From: Deinococcus fonticola
GTDB lineage: Bacteria > Deinococcota > Deinococci > Deinococcales > Deinococcaceae
Length of the DNA stretch: 34,871 bases
NCBI RefSeq assembly: GCF_004634215.1
Contig: NZ_SMMH01000035.1
Span: forward strand, 1-34,871
Reading direction: 5' to 3'
Made by a program: the position numbers and the translations under genes. The notes below the pieces were generated by a model, which saw only the letters and a list, made by a program, of their open reading frames with translations, did no database searches and was not told where the DNA came from. This document shows, piece by piece, positions 25,337 to 34,557 of this stretch; the first letter of the stretch is position 1, and each line of letters opens with the position of its first letter.

Positions 25337-28300
25337 TCAGGGGCAGGGATTAGCGGCGGGGGACTTCCAGCCACACCATGGTACGCGGGCGCTTCGGCTG
25401 GAGTACAGGCCGTCGAAGGTGTGGGCATTCGTGTCGAAGCGCACGATCAGGGCCACGCGCTCTTCTCCACCCGACACGAAAGCGTTCAGCGTGGGACTGC
25501 TGGCGTCGCCGGTCAGGGAACCGCGCAGCGTGCCGCTGGGGAGGTCAGCGCGGCTGGAGAGCAGCGAGCCGGTCACGCGGCTGCCCTTCACGCTCAGGTT
25601 CATCTGTCCGAACGAGTGGTTCCAGGTGCCGGCCAGGCCGGGGTAGGCCGAGTCGCCCGGCAGGCTGGCCGGCACCTGCGCGGTGGCCCGCACCGCCCCG
25701 TTGGCCGCCGTGAGGACGTAGGGGCCGGGGCGTGCACCGGCAGGCAGCGGCGCACTGCCGATGGCCGGGAAGGTGCCGTCGCCGTTGGGGCCTCTGAGGC
25801 CGGCAATGCGTACGCGCGTTACCCCCGTCACCCGCCAGGTCAGGGAGCCGCGTCCGCCTGCCCGCGCCGCCGGCCGGTACGCGAAAGTCTGCACCCTTAC
25901 TGGAGGAGACACCGAGGCAGCCGCCACGCTGCCTTTGCTGCTGGCAGCGGTGTTCTGCGAAGCTGGGCTGGGGGCCGGCGAACGTGAGGCGGGCGCCGTA
26001 GGGGTCGGTGCACTGGGGGCTGGAGAACTGGAAGCCGACGCTGCCGGGGCGCCTGGGCGGGCAGCCGTGGGGCGCGTAACGGTGGGGCTGGGGCGTTTGA
26101 CCGGGGCCGCTGCGGCGCTGCGCGCCGGCTGACCTGACGCCGGCCGGGCGGGTTGAGAGGGTTTGGGGGATGATTCGGGTGTGGAAGGAGCTGCTGCGGA
26201 CGGCCCTTCATCACTGGCCCGGGCCGCCGGGGCCAGCGCTGATGGGGTCGGTGCTGGCAGAACCGGGACGCGCACCTGAATGGGCCGGGTCTGCATCGAG
26301 GGTACGCCGTTGGCGTTCTCGGCCACCAGCGTCACCGACTGGAGGGCGCGGCTGGCCGTGATGGTCAGGCTGCCACTGGGGGCCACGGTCTGCTGCTCGC
26401 TGCCCCAGCGCAATTCAGCGCGGCTGGCATCCCGGCTGCGCCACTGCACCTTGACCGGCTGCCCCACCACGGGACTACTGGGCGTGACCGTCAGTGCCTC
26501 GATGCGGGCCTGCGGAATGCGGACGGTCAGGCCGGCGCTGGAAGTCGTTTCCTGCTGGCCGTTGCTGGCTTTCAGGACGTAATTGGTGGTCTGCGAGGCG
26601 GCGAAGGTGCGTGTGCCAGAAGGCGGCAGTTCGCCCAGTGGACTGAGGCGCACGCGGCTGGCCCCCTGCACGTCCCAGCGCACCGTCACGTTCTGACCGC
26701 GCAGAACGTTGGCCGGCGCGAGGGTAAAGACCCGGATCGTCGGCGCGGCCAGGGTGACGGTCTGCACACTGCGGACATCCGCGCTGGAAGGAACGCTGCC
26801 CTTACGGGCGGTGAGTTGCAGTCGCGTGTCACGCTGCATCACAAATTCGCGCGTGCCAGCGAGCGGCACAGTGCCGAAAGGCTGGAGGTCGACCTGCTGC
26901 GCGTGGCTGACTTTCCACTCGATATGCACGGTATCGCCCAGTCTGGCGCGGGCGGGCGTCACCTTGAAAGCGTCGATGCGCGGCGCAGGTTTCAGCGGCG
27001 TGACGGTCACCTGCTGTTTTTTCTGCGTCAGGAAACCGCTGGCGACCAGGGTGTAGGTCTGCGGCTGAGTCACGCCCGGCAGGCGTACCTGACCGTCCGG
27101 ATCGACGGGCTGACCGGGCAATTCGGCAATCTGCACCTGCCTGGCCCCGTCCGTGTACCACGCCAGCGTGAAGGCTTCGCCCTGCATGGGCGCGGGGCCT
27201 TCTACCGCGAAGCTTTCGATCTGCGGCGGCTGGGCTGCCCAGGCCCCCAGCCCCAGCAGCCCGGTGATACCCAGCGCCAGCGCCCACCACGGCACCAGCG
27301 GCCGCTGTTCCAGGGTCAGGTGATCTTGCACGGTGTTGTACACCGGGGGCCAGGACTCGGCGGGCGGCAGGTCGTCGCCGCGCTCGGCGGGGGTGGGGCG
27401 CGGCACGCTGTTGGCCAGGGCCGTGAAGGTCAGGGGCCGCAGGCTCAGACCCCGCACGGGCAGGCGCACGTCCAGCAATTCACTGAATTCCGCGCCGGGG
27501 GCCAGTTCCAGTTGCCGCCGGGCCGATCCCTTACGCACGTGGCTGCCGGGCGGCAGGTTCACTTCCAGGTTGTAGCGCTGGGTCTGGTTTCCGTCGTTGC
27601 GCAGTGTGGCGCTCAGGTGCGCCACCGAACCCACCTGCCTGTGCAGGGCGCTGAGAAACAGCTGACTGCCGTCGAAGGGCTGCACCCGGATCTGAAGAGG
27701 CAGGCGGCCGAGTTCCAGGCGCTCGGGCGGGTCGCCCGCTTCACCCGTGGCGGGGGCAGGGGCGGGCAGGTCAGTCAGCGCCACGACGCTGGCGTCGTAC
27801 GTGCGGGCGGCCACCGACGAGCGGCGTGGCAACTGGAAGGTCAGAGTCACCAGCGCTTCCTTGCCGGGCTGCACGTCGACCGGGGGCACGCTGGGCGTCC
27901 AGGCGTCCGGCAGGCCCTCGACCCGCACCTGCACCGGCCCCGCGCTTTCGCCGCTCAGCTTCAGGCGCACTGCCTGAGTTTCTCCAGGAACGATGTCCAG
28001 GTACGAATGATCGGTGCTGAGGTGAACCGTGCCACTCATCCCGGCCTGGCCGGCGACCTGCAGAGCACGCAGGTAGCCCAGGAAAGCCGTCATGTCGGCA
28101 AAGGGGGCGCTGAAACCCAGGCAGCGAGCCACCACCTTGGCCGCCGGTTCAGGCACGTCCAGCAGGTCGGCGGCCAGCGGTTGCGGCGGCAGCGGGCGGC
28201 CCGCCACGGCCTCGAAGATCAGAGCCCCCAGCCCGTACAGGTCGGATTCCATGGTGGCGGCGGCCCCGGCCCGCTGCGGAGCGGGCAGGTAAGGGCTGTG

Positions 28301-28810
28301 GGGGTCGGGCGGGCGCAGGCTGTTCAGGCCAAAGTCGCTGAGCAACAGGCGAAATTCGTCCTGGTGCGGGCCAGGCAGAGGTTGCAGCAGCACATTCTCG
28401 GGTTTCAGGTTGCCGTGCAGCACCCCATGCGCGTGCGCGTAATCCAGGCCCTGCGCCACCTGCCGCGCGGCGTCCAGCATGGTGGCGGCGTCCACCCTGG
28501 CCCCGGCGGCGCGGTAGCGGTCGAATACGCCGCGCAGCGAGCCGCCCAGCGCCTGCGGCATCAAGTAGAACACCTCGTCGCCGGCGCTGCTGGGAAGCGT
28601 CACCGGAAGGATGTGCTCATGCTGGTACTGCGCCGCGAAGGACAGCACCTGGGCCAGGCGGCCCACCTCGGCCAGGCGTTCCGGGGCCAGGAGGCGCACG
28701 GCCAGCGGGGTGCCGTCCTGGGCCTCTCCCGCCGCGTGAATGACGCCCAGCCAGCCCCCGGCGAGACGTTGCCGCAATTCCGGGCGTTGTGGCGGCGACT
28801 GCTCTAGCAT
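25337..28810 (-). CDS. Membrane-anchored pseudokinase with Ig-like domains
   Basis: This 1157-residue protein has a Ser/Thr-kinase-like domain at ~1-250 with key losses. The HRD motif is HGN (132-134, Asn for the catalytic Asp) in VLHGNLKPENVLL, and the VAVK lysine is Arg39 (LAVRLL). The expected alpha-C glutamate is not evident. The Gly-rich loop (16-26) and DFG (159-161) remain. Residues ~260-500 form two beta-sandwich domains of the FixG/NEW3 type. A single membrane helix follows (~507-526). Beyond it are about four Ig-like domains (527-850, each with a Pro-Pro-x-I-x-x-F-like start), a Pro/Ala/Ser-rich linker (850-970), one more beta domain and a C-terminal beta domain with GTWNHSFGQMNLSVKGSRVTG. 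The ATG is at 28810. It is a single-gene unit. A signalling or scaffold role is inferred. Confidence 0.85.
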   Translation of the reverse strand: MLEQSPPQRPELRQRLAGGWLGVIHAAGEAQDGTPLAVRLLAPERLAEVGRLAQVLSFAAQYQHEHILPVTLPSSAGDEVFYLMPQALGGSLRGVFDRYRAAGARVDAATMLDAARQVAQGLDYAHAHGVLHGNLKPENVLLQPLPGPHQDEFRLLLSDFGLNSLRPPDPHSPYLPAPQRAGAAATMESDLYGLGALIFEAVAGRPLPPQPLAADLLDVPEPAAKVVARCLGFSAPFADMTAFLGYLRALQVAGQAGMSGTVHLSTDHSYLDIVPGETQAVRLKLSGESAGPVQVRVEGLPDAWTPSVPPVDVQPGKEALVTLTFQLPRRSSVAARTYDASVVALTDLPAPAPATGEAGDPPERLELGRLPLQIRVQPFDGSQLFLSALHRQVGSVAHLSATLRNDGNQTQRYNLEVNLPPGSHVRKGSARRQLELAPGAEFSELLDVRLPVRGLSLRPLTFTALANSVPRPTPAERGDDLPPAESWPPVYNTVQDHLTLEQRPLVPWWALALGITGLLGLGAWAAQPPQIESFAVEGPAPMQGEAFTLAWYTDGARQVQIAELPGQPVDPDGQVRLPGVTQPQTYTLVASGFLTQKKQQVTVTPLKPAPRIDAFKVTPARARLGDTVHIEWKVSHAQQVDLQPFGTVPLAGTREFVMQRDTRLQLTARKGSVPSSADVRSVQTVTLAAPTIRVFTLAPANVLRGQNVTVRWDVQGASRVRLSPLGELPPSGTRTFAASQTTNYVLKASNGQQETTSSAGLTVRIPQARIEALTVTPSSPVVGQPVKVQWRSRDASRAELRWGSEQQTVAPSGSLTITASRALQSVTLVAENANGVPSMQTRPIQVRVPVLPAPTPSALAPAARASDEGPSAAAPSTPESSPKPSQPARPASGQPARSAAAAPVKRPSPTVTRPTAARPGAPAASASSSPAPSAPTPTAPASRSPAPSPASQNTAASSKGSVAAASVSPPVRVQTFAYRPAARAGGRGSLTWRVTGVTRVRIAGLRGPNGDGTFPAIGSAPLPAGARPGPYVLTAANGAVRATAQVPASLPGDSAYPGLAGTWNHSFGQMNLSVKGSRVTGSLLSSRADLPSGTLRGSLTGDASSPTLNAFVSGGEERVALIVRFDTNAHTFDGLYSSRSARVPWCGWKSPAANPCP

Positions 28811-28825
28811 TCTGAGTACATTCTG

Positions 28826-28854
28826 CCGTAAGGAAAGCTGATGATAAAAGTCAA
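28826..28854 (-). promoter_or_regulatory. Weak candidate promoter of the pseudokinase gene
   Basis: TTGACT (28854-28849) and TTACGG (28831-28826) are separated by 17 bp on the minus strand. The -35 is good and the -10 is poor. It lies 16 bp upstream of the ATG. Confidence 0.3.
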
Positions 28855-28956
28855 ATTCATGAGAAAACCTCTAGAAGAGCCACAAGGAAGTGTGATGGGC
28901 AGTACTGTACATGCCCTCCCAGTCCCGGAGTACCAAAAAGAAGGGGCAATCCCGGG

Positions 28957-30447
28957 TTACGGCAGGGCCAGGGGGGGCATCGCCACGACCTGACCGGCCT
29001 GGATGGTCACGGCGGCTGTGCGCTGCGCCCCCACCTGCACGATCACCTGCGTGGCGGGTACGCGCAGGAAACCGTAGCGTCCCGCGCCGTCCGTGAAAGT
29101 GCTGTCGAGCACTTCCCCACTGCAGGCGTCCAGCAGCCTGACCTCGCGCCCGCCGGGGATCGCCCCGCTCACGCTGCCGCGCACGGCCCGCAACGTATCG
29201 GCCGCTGGGGCAGGCCAGGGGGCAGGCAACTCGAAAGGCATAGTGCGCGCGGTGAATTTGGCGCTCAATTCCGGCCACACGTCCGCCTGGGTGCGCCGCC
29301 CGGCGTTCACCTCACGGTCCGGCGTGCGGTACGAGTACAGCGCCCACCCGCTCAGGCCCGTGCGCAGGGCCTGGCGCGCCTGACTCACGCTGCTGTTCTG
29401 GTCATTCAGGTATGCGGCGCTGCCGCTGACCTGCGCCACCTGCGGAGACTGGCGCAGCAGCTGCGCGGCAAAGGCGTTCCAGCCCCGGAACCACTCGGCC
29501 TGAACGGGCACGAAGTCACGCTTGTAATTCATCATGACGTTCACGTCCAGATACCCTTCCCTGACCCAGGTCAGCCAGTCTTGACCCACCTCAGTGTAGG
29601 GGCGGCTGTGTGTAAAGCCCTCCTCGGTGGTGGGGGCCTCGCCGTAGGTGATGGTGGCGGCATTCACGCTGAGGCGCGGGTTCACGGCCTTCACCGCCAG
29701 CGCCGTTTCGCGCACCAGATTGGTGACCTGTTGCCGGCGCCAGGCCGCCCACTGGGAGTCGCCCGGTTCGGGGGTGCCCACCGCTCCGGTTTCGGCGCGG
29801 TAGCGTTCCAGCGCGGTGGGGTTGTAGCCCCACTCCAGCGGCCCACCCGCCGGGCTGCCGTCGGGGTAGCGCACCCGGTCAAATTGAATGCCGTCCACGT
29901 CATAGTTTTTGACCACGCTGGCATACATGTTGCGGATGTACTCGGCGGCGTCCGGGTGGCCGGGATCGAGCACCCAGTCGGCCCCCGCGCGGTTCAGGCC
30001 GTCTTTTTTCTGGGTCAGCCAGTTTGCGCGCCCCTGCGCCGCCGGGCCGTGCGTGTTGAAGGCGTGCTCGGGATCCGGGGGGGGCGCGGCGCTGTTCCAC
30101 AGGGCGGTGGTGATGATCCAGGCGTGCACCTGCAGGCCCTGCGCGTGCGCCTTAACCAGCAGATCGGCCAGCGGATCGAAGCCCTCAGGCACCGCCGGGT
30201 CGTTCGTCCGCGGCATGGCGGCGCGGTTGCAGTAACAGTCGCCGCGCCGCCCCACCTGTGCGAACAGCACGTTCACGTTCATTTTCCGGGCGTCGGCCAC
30301 CAGCCGGTCGACTTCCTGCGGCGTCTTGAAGCCCGGCCCGAAGGCGTCCACCCACAGTCCGCGCAACTGCGGCTTCTGTGCACCTTGCAGCGGCGCACAC
30401 GACGACAACAGGGCCAGCGCCCCTCCCAGCAGCCAGGTTCGTTTCAT
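28957..30447 (-). CDS. Family 10-like glycoside hydrolase (GHL10/DUF187), lipoprotein
   Basis: This exported protein of 496 residues has a lipobox LLSSC (lipidated Cys17). The body (~27-340) is a TIM-barrel of the GHL10/DUF187 type: LRGLWVDAFGPGFKTPQEVD, then VNVLFAQVGRRGDCYCNRA, then ADWVLDPGHPDAAEYI. It also has the DVDGIQFDRVRYPDG strand with an acidic pair typical of this family. The C terminus (~405-496) forms a carboxypeptidase-regulatory-like beta domain ending in VQVGAQRTAAVTIQAGQVV. Bacterial members act on envelope or exopolysaccharides, but exact substrates are unproven. It lies 66 bp downstream of a NamZ homologue on the same strand, so it may share an envelope role. Confidence 0.85.
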   Translation of the reverse strand: MKRTWLLGGALALLSSCAPLQGAQKPQLRGLWVDAFGPGFKTPQEVDRLVADARKMNVNVLFAQVGRRGDCYCNRAAMPRTNDPAVPEGFDPLADLLVKAHAQGLQVHAWIITTALWNSAAPPPDPEHAFNTHGPAAQGRANWLTQKKDGLNRAGADWVLDPGHPDAAEYIRNMYASVVKNYDVDGIQFDRVRYPDGSPAGGPLEWGYNPTALERYRAETGAVGTPEPGDSQWAAWRRQQVTNLVRETALAVKAVNPRLSVNAATITYGEAPTTEEGFTHSRPYTEVGQDWLTWVREGYLDVNVMMNYKRDFVPVQAEWFRGWNAFAAQLLRQSPQVAQVSGSAAYLNDQNSSVSQARQALRTGLSGWALYSYRTPDREVNAGRRTQADVWPELSAKFTARTMPFELPAPWPAPAADTLRAVRGSVSGAIPGGREVRLLDACSGEVLDSTFTDGAGRYGFLRVPATQVIVQVGAQRTAAVTIQAGQVVAMPPLALP

Positions 30448-30513
30448 ACGTCACCGCTCATCTTAAAGCAGGGAATCGCTCCTCACACCACTTCACAGGG
30501 GCGGTGCGGCGGC

Positions 30514-31650
30514 TCACAGGTCAGTTTCCTGCCGGGGATAAAGCCAGTGGGGGCGCAGGGCCAGGGCCTGCTGGTGTCCCTGCGCCTGCCAGTCGCGCAG
30601 GCTGAAGAGCACCTCCTCGGGCGTGTGGGGCACGCTGCCGGCCGTCACGCCCAGGAGTTTTTGCAACCAGTCGGGGTTGCGCCGGGCGCCGGCTTCCTCC
30701 AGCGCGGCGAACAGGGCCAGGCCCAGCGGCAGGGCGCGGCGCAGTTCGCCCCGGTTCTCGTGCAGCTGCACGCCCGCGCAGCGTTCGCCCCTGTGTTTGC
30801 TGGTGGTGGGGTTAAAAAATGCCGGGCGCGCCGTGACGCCCAGGTTCAGGGCGTTCAGGCGCTCGGCCAGCGCGTGGGCGTTCAGGGTCGGCGCACCGAA
30901 CTGGCGAAAGGGCAGGGTAGTGCCGCGCCCCTCGCTGGCGTCCAGGGCTTCGACCAGGCACGCGCCGGGATACAGGCGCAGGTGCAGCAGATCCGGCAGG
31001 TTGGGGCTGCTGGGCACCCACTCGCGCCCGTCGTGCCAGCCGTCCGGCGCGTCCGTTTCAATGACCTCGACCGTACTGCCTTCCTCGGCGGCCAGCACGC
31101 GGGCCACCTCGCCCAGCGTCAGGCCGTGCCGCAGCGGCAACTGCGTCGTGACGCCCACAAAGGAGCGGAAGTCGGGGTGCAGCGGCGGGCCTTCTACCGT
31201 GAAGCCGATGGGATTGGGACGGTCGAGCACCACCACGCGCAGGGGGAGGGTGCGGGCGGCCCGCAGCACGTCCCGGATGGTGCTGATGTACGTATAAAAG
31301 CGCACGCCCACGTCCTGAAGGTCGATCAACAGGGTGTCCAGGCCACTCAGGCGCTGCGCGTACTCCTCTTCCGTGAGGTGGTACAGGACACTGGTCGGCA
31401 GGCCTGTGGCGCCGTCCTGCCCGGCTTCCGGGGCCTCGCCGGGTGCGCCGCTGCCGTCCACGCCGTGTTCCGGGCCAAAGAGCTTGACCAGTGGAATTCC
31501 CGCGCGTTGCAGGGCCACGGCGGCGGGTGTCAGGTCGCGCGTCACGCCGCTGGGGTTGGTGAGCAGGGCCGTGCGGCCCCAGTGACGCGCCTGCTGCGGC
31601 GCGGCGATCAAGTGTTCCAGGCCGATCAGCGGCCCGACAGTCTGGGTCAA
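30514..31650 (-). CDS. namZ: DUF1343 / NamZ-family exo-beta-N-acetylmuramidase homologue
   Basis: This 378-residue protein belongs to the GH171 family defined by B. subtilis NamZ, which releases MurNAc from the end of muropeptides. Recognised motifs are LLTNPSGVTRDL, KLFGPEHGVDG, LLIDLQDVGVRFYTYISTIR, VLDRPNPIG and a downstream LPFRQFGAPTLNA. The start is a TTG at 31650 after GGGGGG. Only 13 in-frame codons precede it before a stop, so no signal peptide is possible and the enzyme is probably cytoplasmic, fitting muropeptide recycling. No nagZ or murQ is in the window. The gene symbol rests on family resemblance. Confidence 0.82.
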   Translation of the reverse strand: MTQTVGPLIGLEHLIAAPQQARHWGRTALLTNPSGVTRDLTPAAVALQRAGIPLVKLFGPEHGVDGSGAPGEAPEAGQDGATGLPTSVLYHLTEEEYAQRLSGLDTLLIDLQDVGVRFYTYISTIRDVLRAARTLPLRVVVLDRPNPIGFTVEGPPLHPDFRSFVGVTTQLPLRHGLTLGEVARVLAAEEGSTVEVIETDAPDGWHDGREWVPSSPNLPDLLHLRLYPGACLVEALDASEGRGTTLPFRQFGAPTLNAHALAERLNALNLGVTARPAFFNPTTSKHRGERCAGVQLHENRGELRRALPLGLALFAALEEAGARRNPDWLQKLLGVTAGSVPHTPEEVLFSLRDWQAQGHQQALALRPHWLYPRQETDL

Positions 31651-31742
31651 GTCAAGTTCCCCCCGTGCGGCATTCCGAACCGGGAAAGTCTAGGTCAGCG
31701 CCGGGGAGACATGGTGAGGCATTCCCAACCCGTTTATGCGGT

Positions 31743-32927
31743 TTACTTCAGGGTGCTGCGCGGAGCGAGTTTCAGGGTGACCTTCAATTCCTTACCGCCG
31801 CGCAGGAGGGTCAGGGTCACGGAATCTCCGGGTTTGTACTGCCGCACCGCATATTGAAACTCACTGAAGTTCAGAATGCGTTTCCCGTTGACGGCCGTGA
31901 CCACGTCCCCCGGGGTGATTTTGCGCTGCGCATCGATTTGCAGGGGCCTGAGCCCGGCCTGCGCGGCAGGACTGCCGGCCGTCACCTCCATGAAAAACGC
32001 GCCGGGCGTGTCCCCCAGCCCCAGTTTAAGGATGCGGTTCGCCTCCTTGAACTCCTCCTGATCCAGGCTGGACAGTTCCGGCAAAATCGATACCCCGATC
32101 ACTGGCGCTTCATTCTTCGTGCCGGCCCGCAGCGCCGCCAGCAAATTGTCGCCCGTGGTCACCGGCACGGCGTAGGACAGAATGGTGTTGCCCGCACTGG
32201 AACTGGAGCGCTGCAAACTGATGTAACTGACCACCCCGACCGCCTCGCCACGCAGGTTGATGACCGGGCCGCCACTGTCCCCCGGCACCAGCGGCGCACT
32301 CAGTTCCAGCGTACCCGGTGGGAAATCCGCCCGGCCCGCGTCGGCGTTCAGCGAGAGCAACCGACCCGTTTTGGGGCGCAGGAAGTCGCCGTTGCCGTTC
32401 CCGATCACCAGCGCAGCCTCCTTCAGGGCCGGGTTGCTGGCGGCCAGCGGAAAAAACGGTGTTCCCCGGGGCACGCTGACTTTCAGCACAGCCAGGTCAT
32501 GCTGCTCGTCGAAGCCCACCACGTTCACCGGGTGGCGCTGCCCGTCGGAGGTCACGGCCTCCAGTTTCTGCGACTGAAACACCACGTGATACGCCGTGAG
32601 GGCCAGCCCCTCGGCGGAAATCAGGAACCCGCTGCCCAGGCCGTTGGGTTCCGCGCATGACCCCTCCAGCGGGCAATCTTCTAGGCGCAACGTGGCCGGA
32701 CGCAACCTGCGAAAGAGATTATTCAGCTGTTGCGTTTCCTGCTCACTGGGCGGTGTGGACGCCTGAGATTTGGAGGTTGTGGCAGAACTGGGCGCCGCCG
32801 AGGCCGGGGGTGGGGTCTGGGCCCTTCCCCCCGGCCCCAGCAGGGCCGCCACGCCCAGCATCAGCAGGAGACGCACCGTCAAGGAGGAACGAACCGGACG
32901 TGAACCGCCGAGGGTGAGTTGCTGCAT
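31743..32927 (-). CDS. HtrA/DegP-like S1C serine protease with PDZ domain
   Basis: This 394-residue envelope protease has a hydrophobic N-terminal segment (~16-32) serving as signal or anchor, then a Ser/Thr/Pro-rich linker to ~62. The trypsin-like domain has the catalytic triad His114 (ALTAYHVVF), Asp144 (QHDLAVLKV) and Ser218 (VPGDSGGPV). One PDZ domain follows (~300-390), with the [21 protein letters not shown] carboxylate-binding loop and [12 protein letters not shown]. An insertion with two cysteines (85 and 91) precedes the His, possibly a disulfide. It probably degrades misfolded envelope proteins. It is 92 bp upstream of the namZ-like gene on the same strand, with its own promoter region. 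Confidence 0.92.
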   Translation of the reverse strand: MQQLTLGGSRPVRSSLTVRLLLMLGVAALLGPGGRAQTPPPASAAPSSATTSKSQASTPPSEQETQQLNNLFRRLRPATLRLEDCPLEGSCAEPNGLGSGFLISAEGLALTAYHVVFQSQKLEAVTSDGQRHPVNVVGFDEQHDLAVLKVSVPRGTPFFPLAASNPALKEAALVIGNGNGDFLRPKTGRLLSLNADAGRADFPPGTLELSAPLVPGDSGGPVINLRGEAVGVVSYISLQRSSSSAGNTILSYAVPVTTGDNLLAALRAGTKNEAPVIGVSILPELSSLDQEEFKEANRILKLGLGDTPGAFFMEVTAGSPAAQAGLRPLQIDAQRKITPGDVVTAVNGKRILNFSEFQYAVRQYKPGDSVTLTLLRGGKELKVTLKLAPRSTLK

Positions 32928-33041
32928 GCTTCATTGTTCAGATTGCCCGCCCATGATGCCGCAACGCAAAGCACAATCCGGTTAAGGCTGATGAGGGTGA
33001 CCCAATCGCGGTTCCAGCCGATTTGCAAATCTCAGCGTACC

Positions 33042-34157
33042 TCAGCCCGCCTGTTCGAGGCGAGCGAATTCGTTCGGGGTTCGGCCACCGAGCGAGGTGT
33101 GGGGCCGGATGTCGTTGTCGTCATGACGCCAGGCTGTGAGGATCAGGCGAGCCTGATCCAGACTCTGGAACCGGTGCAGGTTGAGGCACTCGTCCCGAAC
33201 CCGACCGTTGAAACTCTCGATGTACGCGTTCTCGACGGGCTTTCCAGGCCGAATGAAGGTGTGCGCGATGCCGCGGTCGTGAGTCCAGAGGTCCAGGGCC
33301 TTGCCCGCGAACTCTGGGCCGTTGTCGGTGGTGATCGCCTGCGGTGCACCTCTGAATTTCACGACGGCATCCAGGGCTCGGACGACATCATGTCCCGTGA
33401 TTGAGATGCTGACGTGCATGACCAGGCACTCCCGGGTGAAATCATCCACGACGTTCAGGACGCGGAACCGCTGTCCGGAAGCCAGCTGATCGGCCATGAA
33501 ATCCAGACTCCATCGCTGATTTGGGGCAGAAACCTGCGATTTCTGCTGACGCGCTCCTACGCTGAGTTTCTTCCGCTCCTTCTTCCGAACGGCCAGCCCT
33601 TCAGCCCGGTAGATCCGGTAAACGCGCTTGTGGTTCACGGTCTCACCTTCCCGGCCCAGCATCAAGTGAATCCGTCGGTACCCGAAGCGCGGCCGTTCCT
33701 GAGCCAGTGTGCGAAGACGTTCGACCAGGCGCTGATCCTTTTCCCTTTTAGGGCTGTTCCGTCTTTGTGTGGTTCGGGAGAAGCCCAGCACCCGGCAGGC
33801 CCGTCTTTCGCTGACGGGGAATGACTCCTGAAGCAGTGCCACCATCTGCTTTTTGAGCGGCGTCTGCGCCTGGGACGTCGTCCCAGGCGTCACCACTTTC
33901 GACAGGGGCACCTCCTTCAGCATGGCGTTGTCGAGCGACAGATCGGCCACCAGCTTCTTGAGTCGCTGGTTTTCGGCTTCCAATTGGCGGAATTTCCGAG
34001 TCTCGTCTTTGGTCATGCCGCCGTACTTGACCTTCCAGCGATAGATGGTCGTCATCGCGACTCCATGGAGTCGCGTCAGATCACTGATCGGCGTCCCCGC
34101 CTCAAGCTGGCCGAGGATGTCCAGAATCTGCTGCTCCGTGTACCGTTTGCCTTTCAT
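33042..34157 (-). CDS. IS3-family transposase, OrfA and OrfB in one frame
   Basis: This 371-residue transposase is read from the ATG at 34157. A longer frame to 34187 runs into the terminal repeat. Residues ~1-85 are the OrfA part: helix-turn-helix (QLEAGTPISDLTRLHGVAMT) and a leucine-zipper-like coil (RQLEAENQRLKKLVADLSLD). The OrfB integrase domain has the DDE triad D219 (NQRWSLDFM), D278 (TTDNGPEF) and E314 (NAYIESFNG), with 35 residues between D278 and E314. In most IS3 elements OrfA and OrfB are joined only by programmed -1 frameshifting. Here they form one uninterrupted frame, with a strong hairpin in the DNA at the junction (33867-33889). The catalytic residues look intact. Confidence 0.92.
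   Translation of the reverse strand: MKGKRYTEQQILDILGQLEAGTPISDLTRLHGVAMTTIYRWKVKYGGMTKDETRKFRQLEAENQRLKKLVADLSLDNAMLKEVPLSKVVTPGTTSQAQTPLKKQMVALLQESFPVSERRACRVLGFSRTTQRRNSPKREKDQRLVERLRTLAQERPRFGYRRIHLMLGREGETVNHKRVYRIYRAEGLAVRKKERKKLSVGARQQKSQVSAPNQRWSLDFMADQLASGQRFRVLNVVDDFTRECLVMHVSISITGHDVVRALDAVVKFRGAPQAITTDNGPEFAGKALDLWTHDRGIAHTFIRPGKPVENAYIESFNGRVRDECLNLHRFQSLDQARLILTAWRHDDNDIRPHTSLGGRTPNEFARLEQAG
33867..33889. repeat. Perfect 10-bp hairpin at the OrfA/OrfB junction of the IS
   Basis: CGCCTGGGAC-GTC-GTCCCAGGCG is a perfect stem with a 3-nt loop inside the transposase gene. It falls at codons ~90-97, where the zipper region gives way to the integrase part. Stem-loops at this place stimulate frameshifting in other IS3 elements. 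Confidence 0.7.
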
Positions 34158-34557
34158 GCGCCTCCAAGTGTGCTGCTGGATTTGCAATCAGACTGGCACC
34201 GAAATCAGGGGCAAGGTCAGGTGATGGTGAACCGTTGACGAACCCGCAGCGGTACTGGATGGCCTGCTGCAGCTCCTTTCCGAAGGCACCCGCTTTGTAA
34301 AAGCCAATACCTTGCCTTGCCCGTCTAGCACCACTCTTCTGACAGAGAGCCGACCAATCTTGGCACTCAAGTGTAGTTTTTCACAACCACGGTTCTAGTG
34401 ACAGCAGAGACTTCATTGTAGATCTGATAGGAAGTCCTAAAATGGCGCTATTTGACTTAAATTACCGTGATGCTGAATAGCAAAAAGAGGAACTGTATCA
34501 ATTTAACGTAGAGGAAAGTGGCTTGTTAACTCTCATGAAGGCAAGCTGATTTACGGC

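Larger units (their letters stand above)
33024..34186 (-). mobile_element. IS3-family insertion sequence, apparently complete
   Basis: About 1.16 kb containing one transposase gene. Both ends begin TGCAAATC (minus strand from 34186; plus strand from 33024). Weaker similarity follows inward: CAGCAGCAC against TCAGCGTAC. These are the probable inverted repeats with the IS3-type TG...CA termini. Flanking trinucleotides are ATT and ATC, so no exact target duplication is visible, and boundaries are approximate by a few bases. At the right end TGCAAATC sits in a perfect GATTTGCAAATC palindrome, which blurs the edge. Confidence 0.65.

Noticed and set aside
26816..28807. 663-codon plus-strand open frame
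   Set aside because: It is a shadow of the pseudokinase gene, which has recognisable kinase, membrane and Ig-like regions on the other strand.
29581..31857. 758-codon plus-strand open frame
   Set aside because: It is antisense to the GHL10 lipoprotein and NamZ homologue genes and has no recognisable domain.
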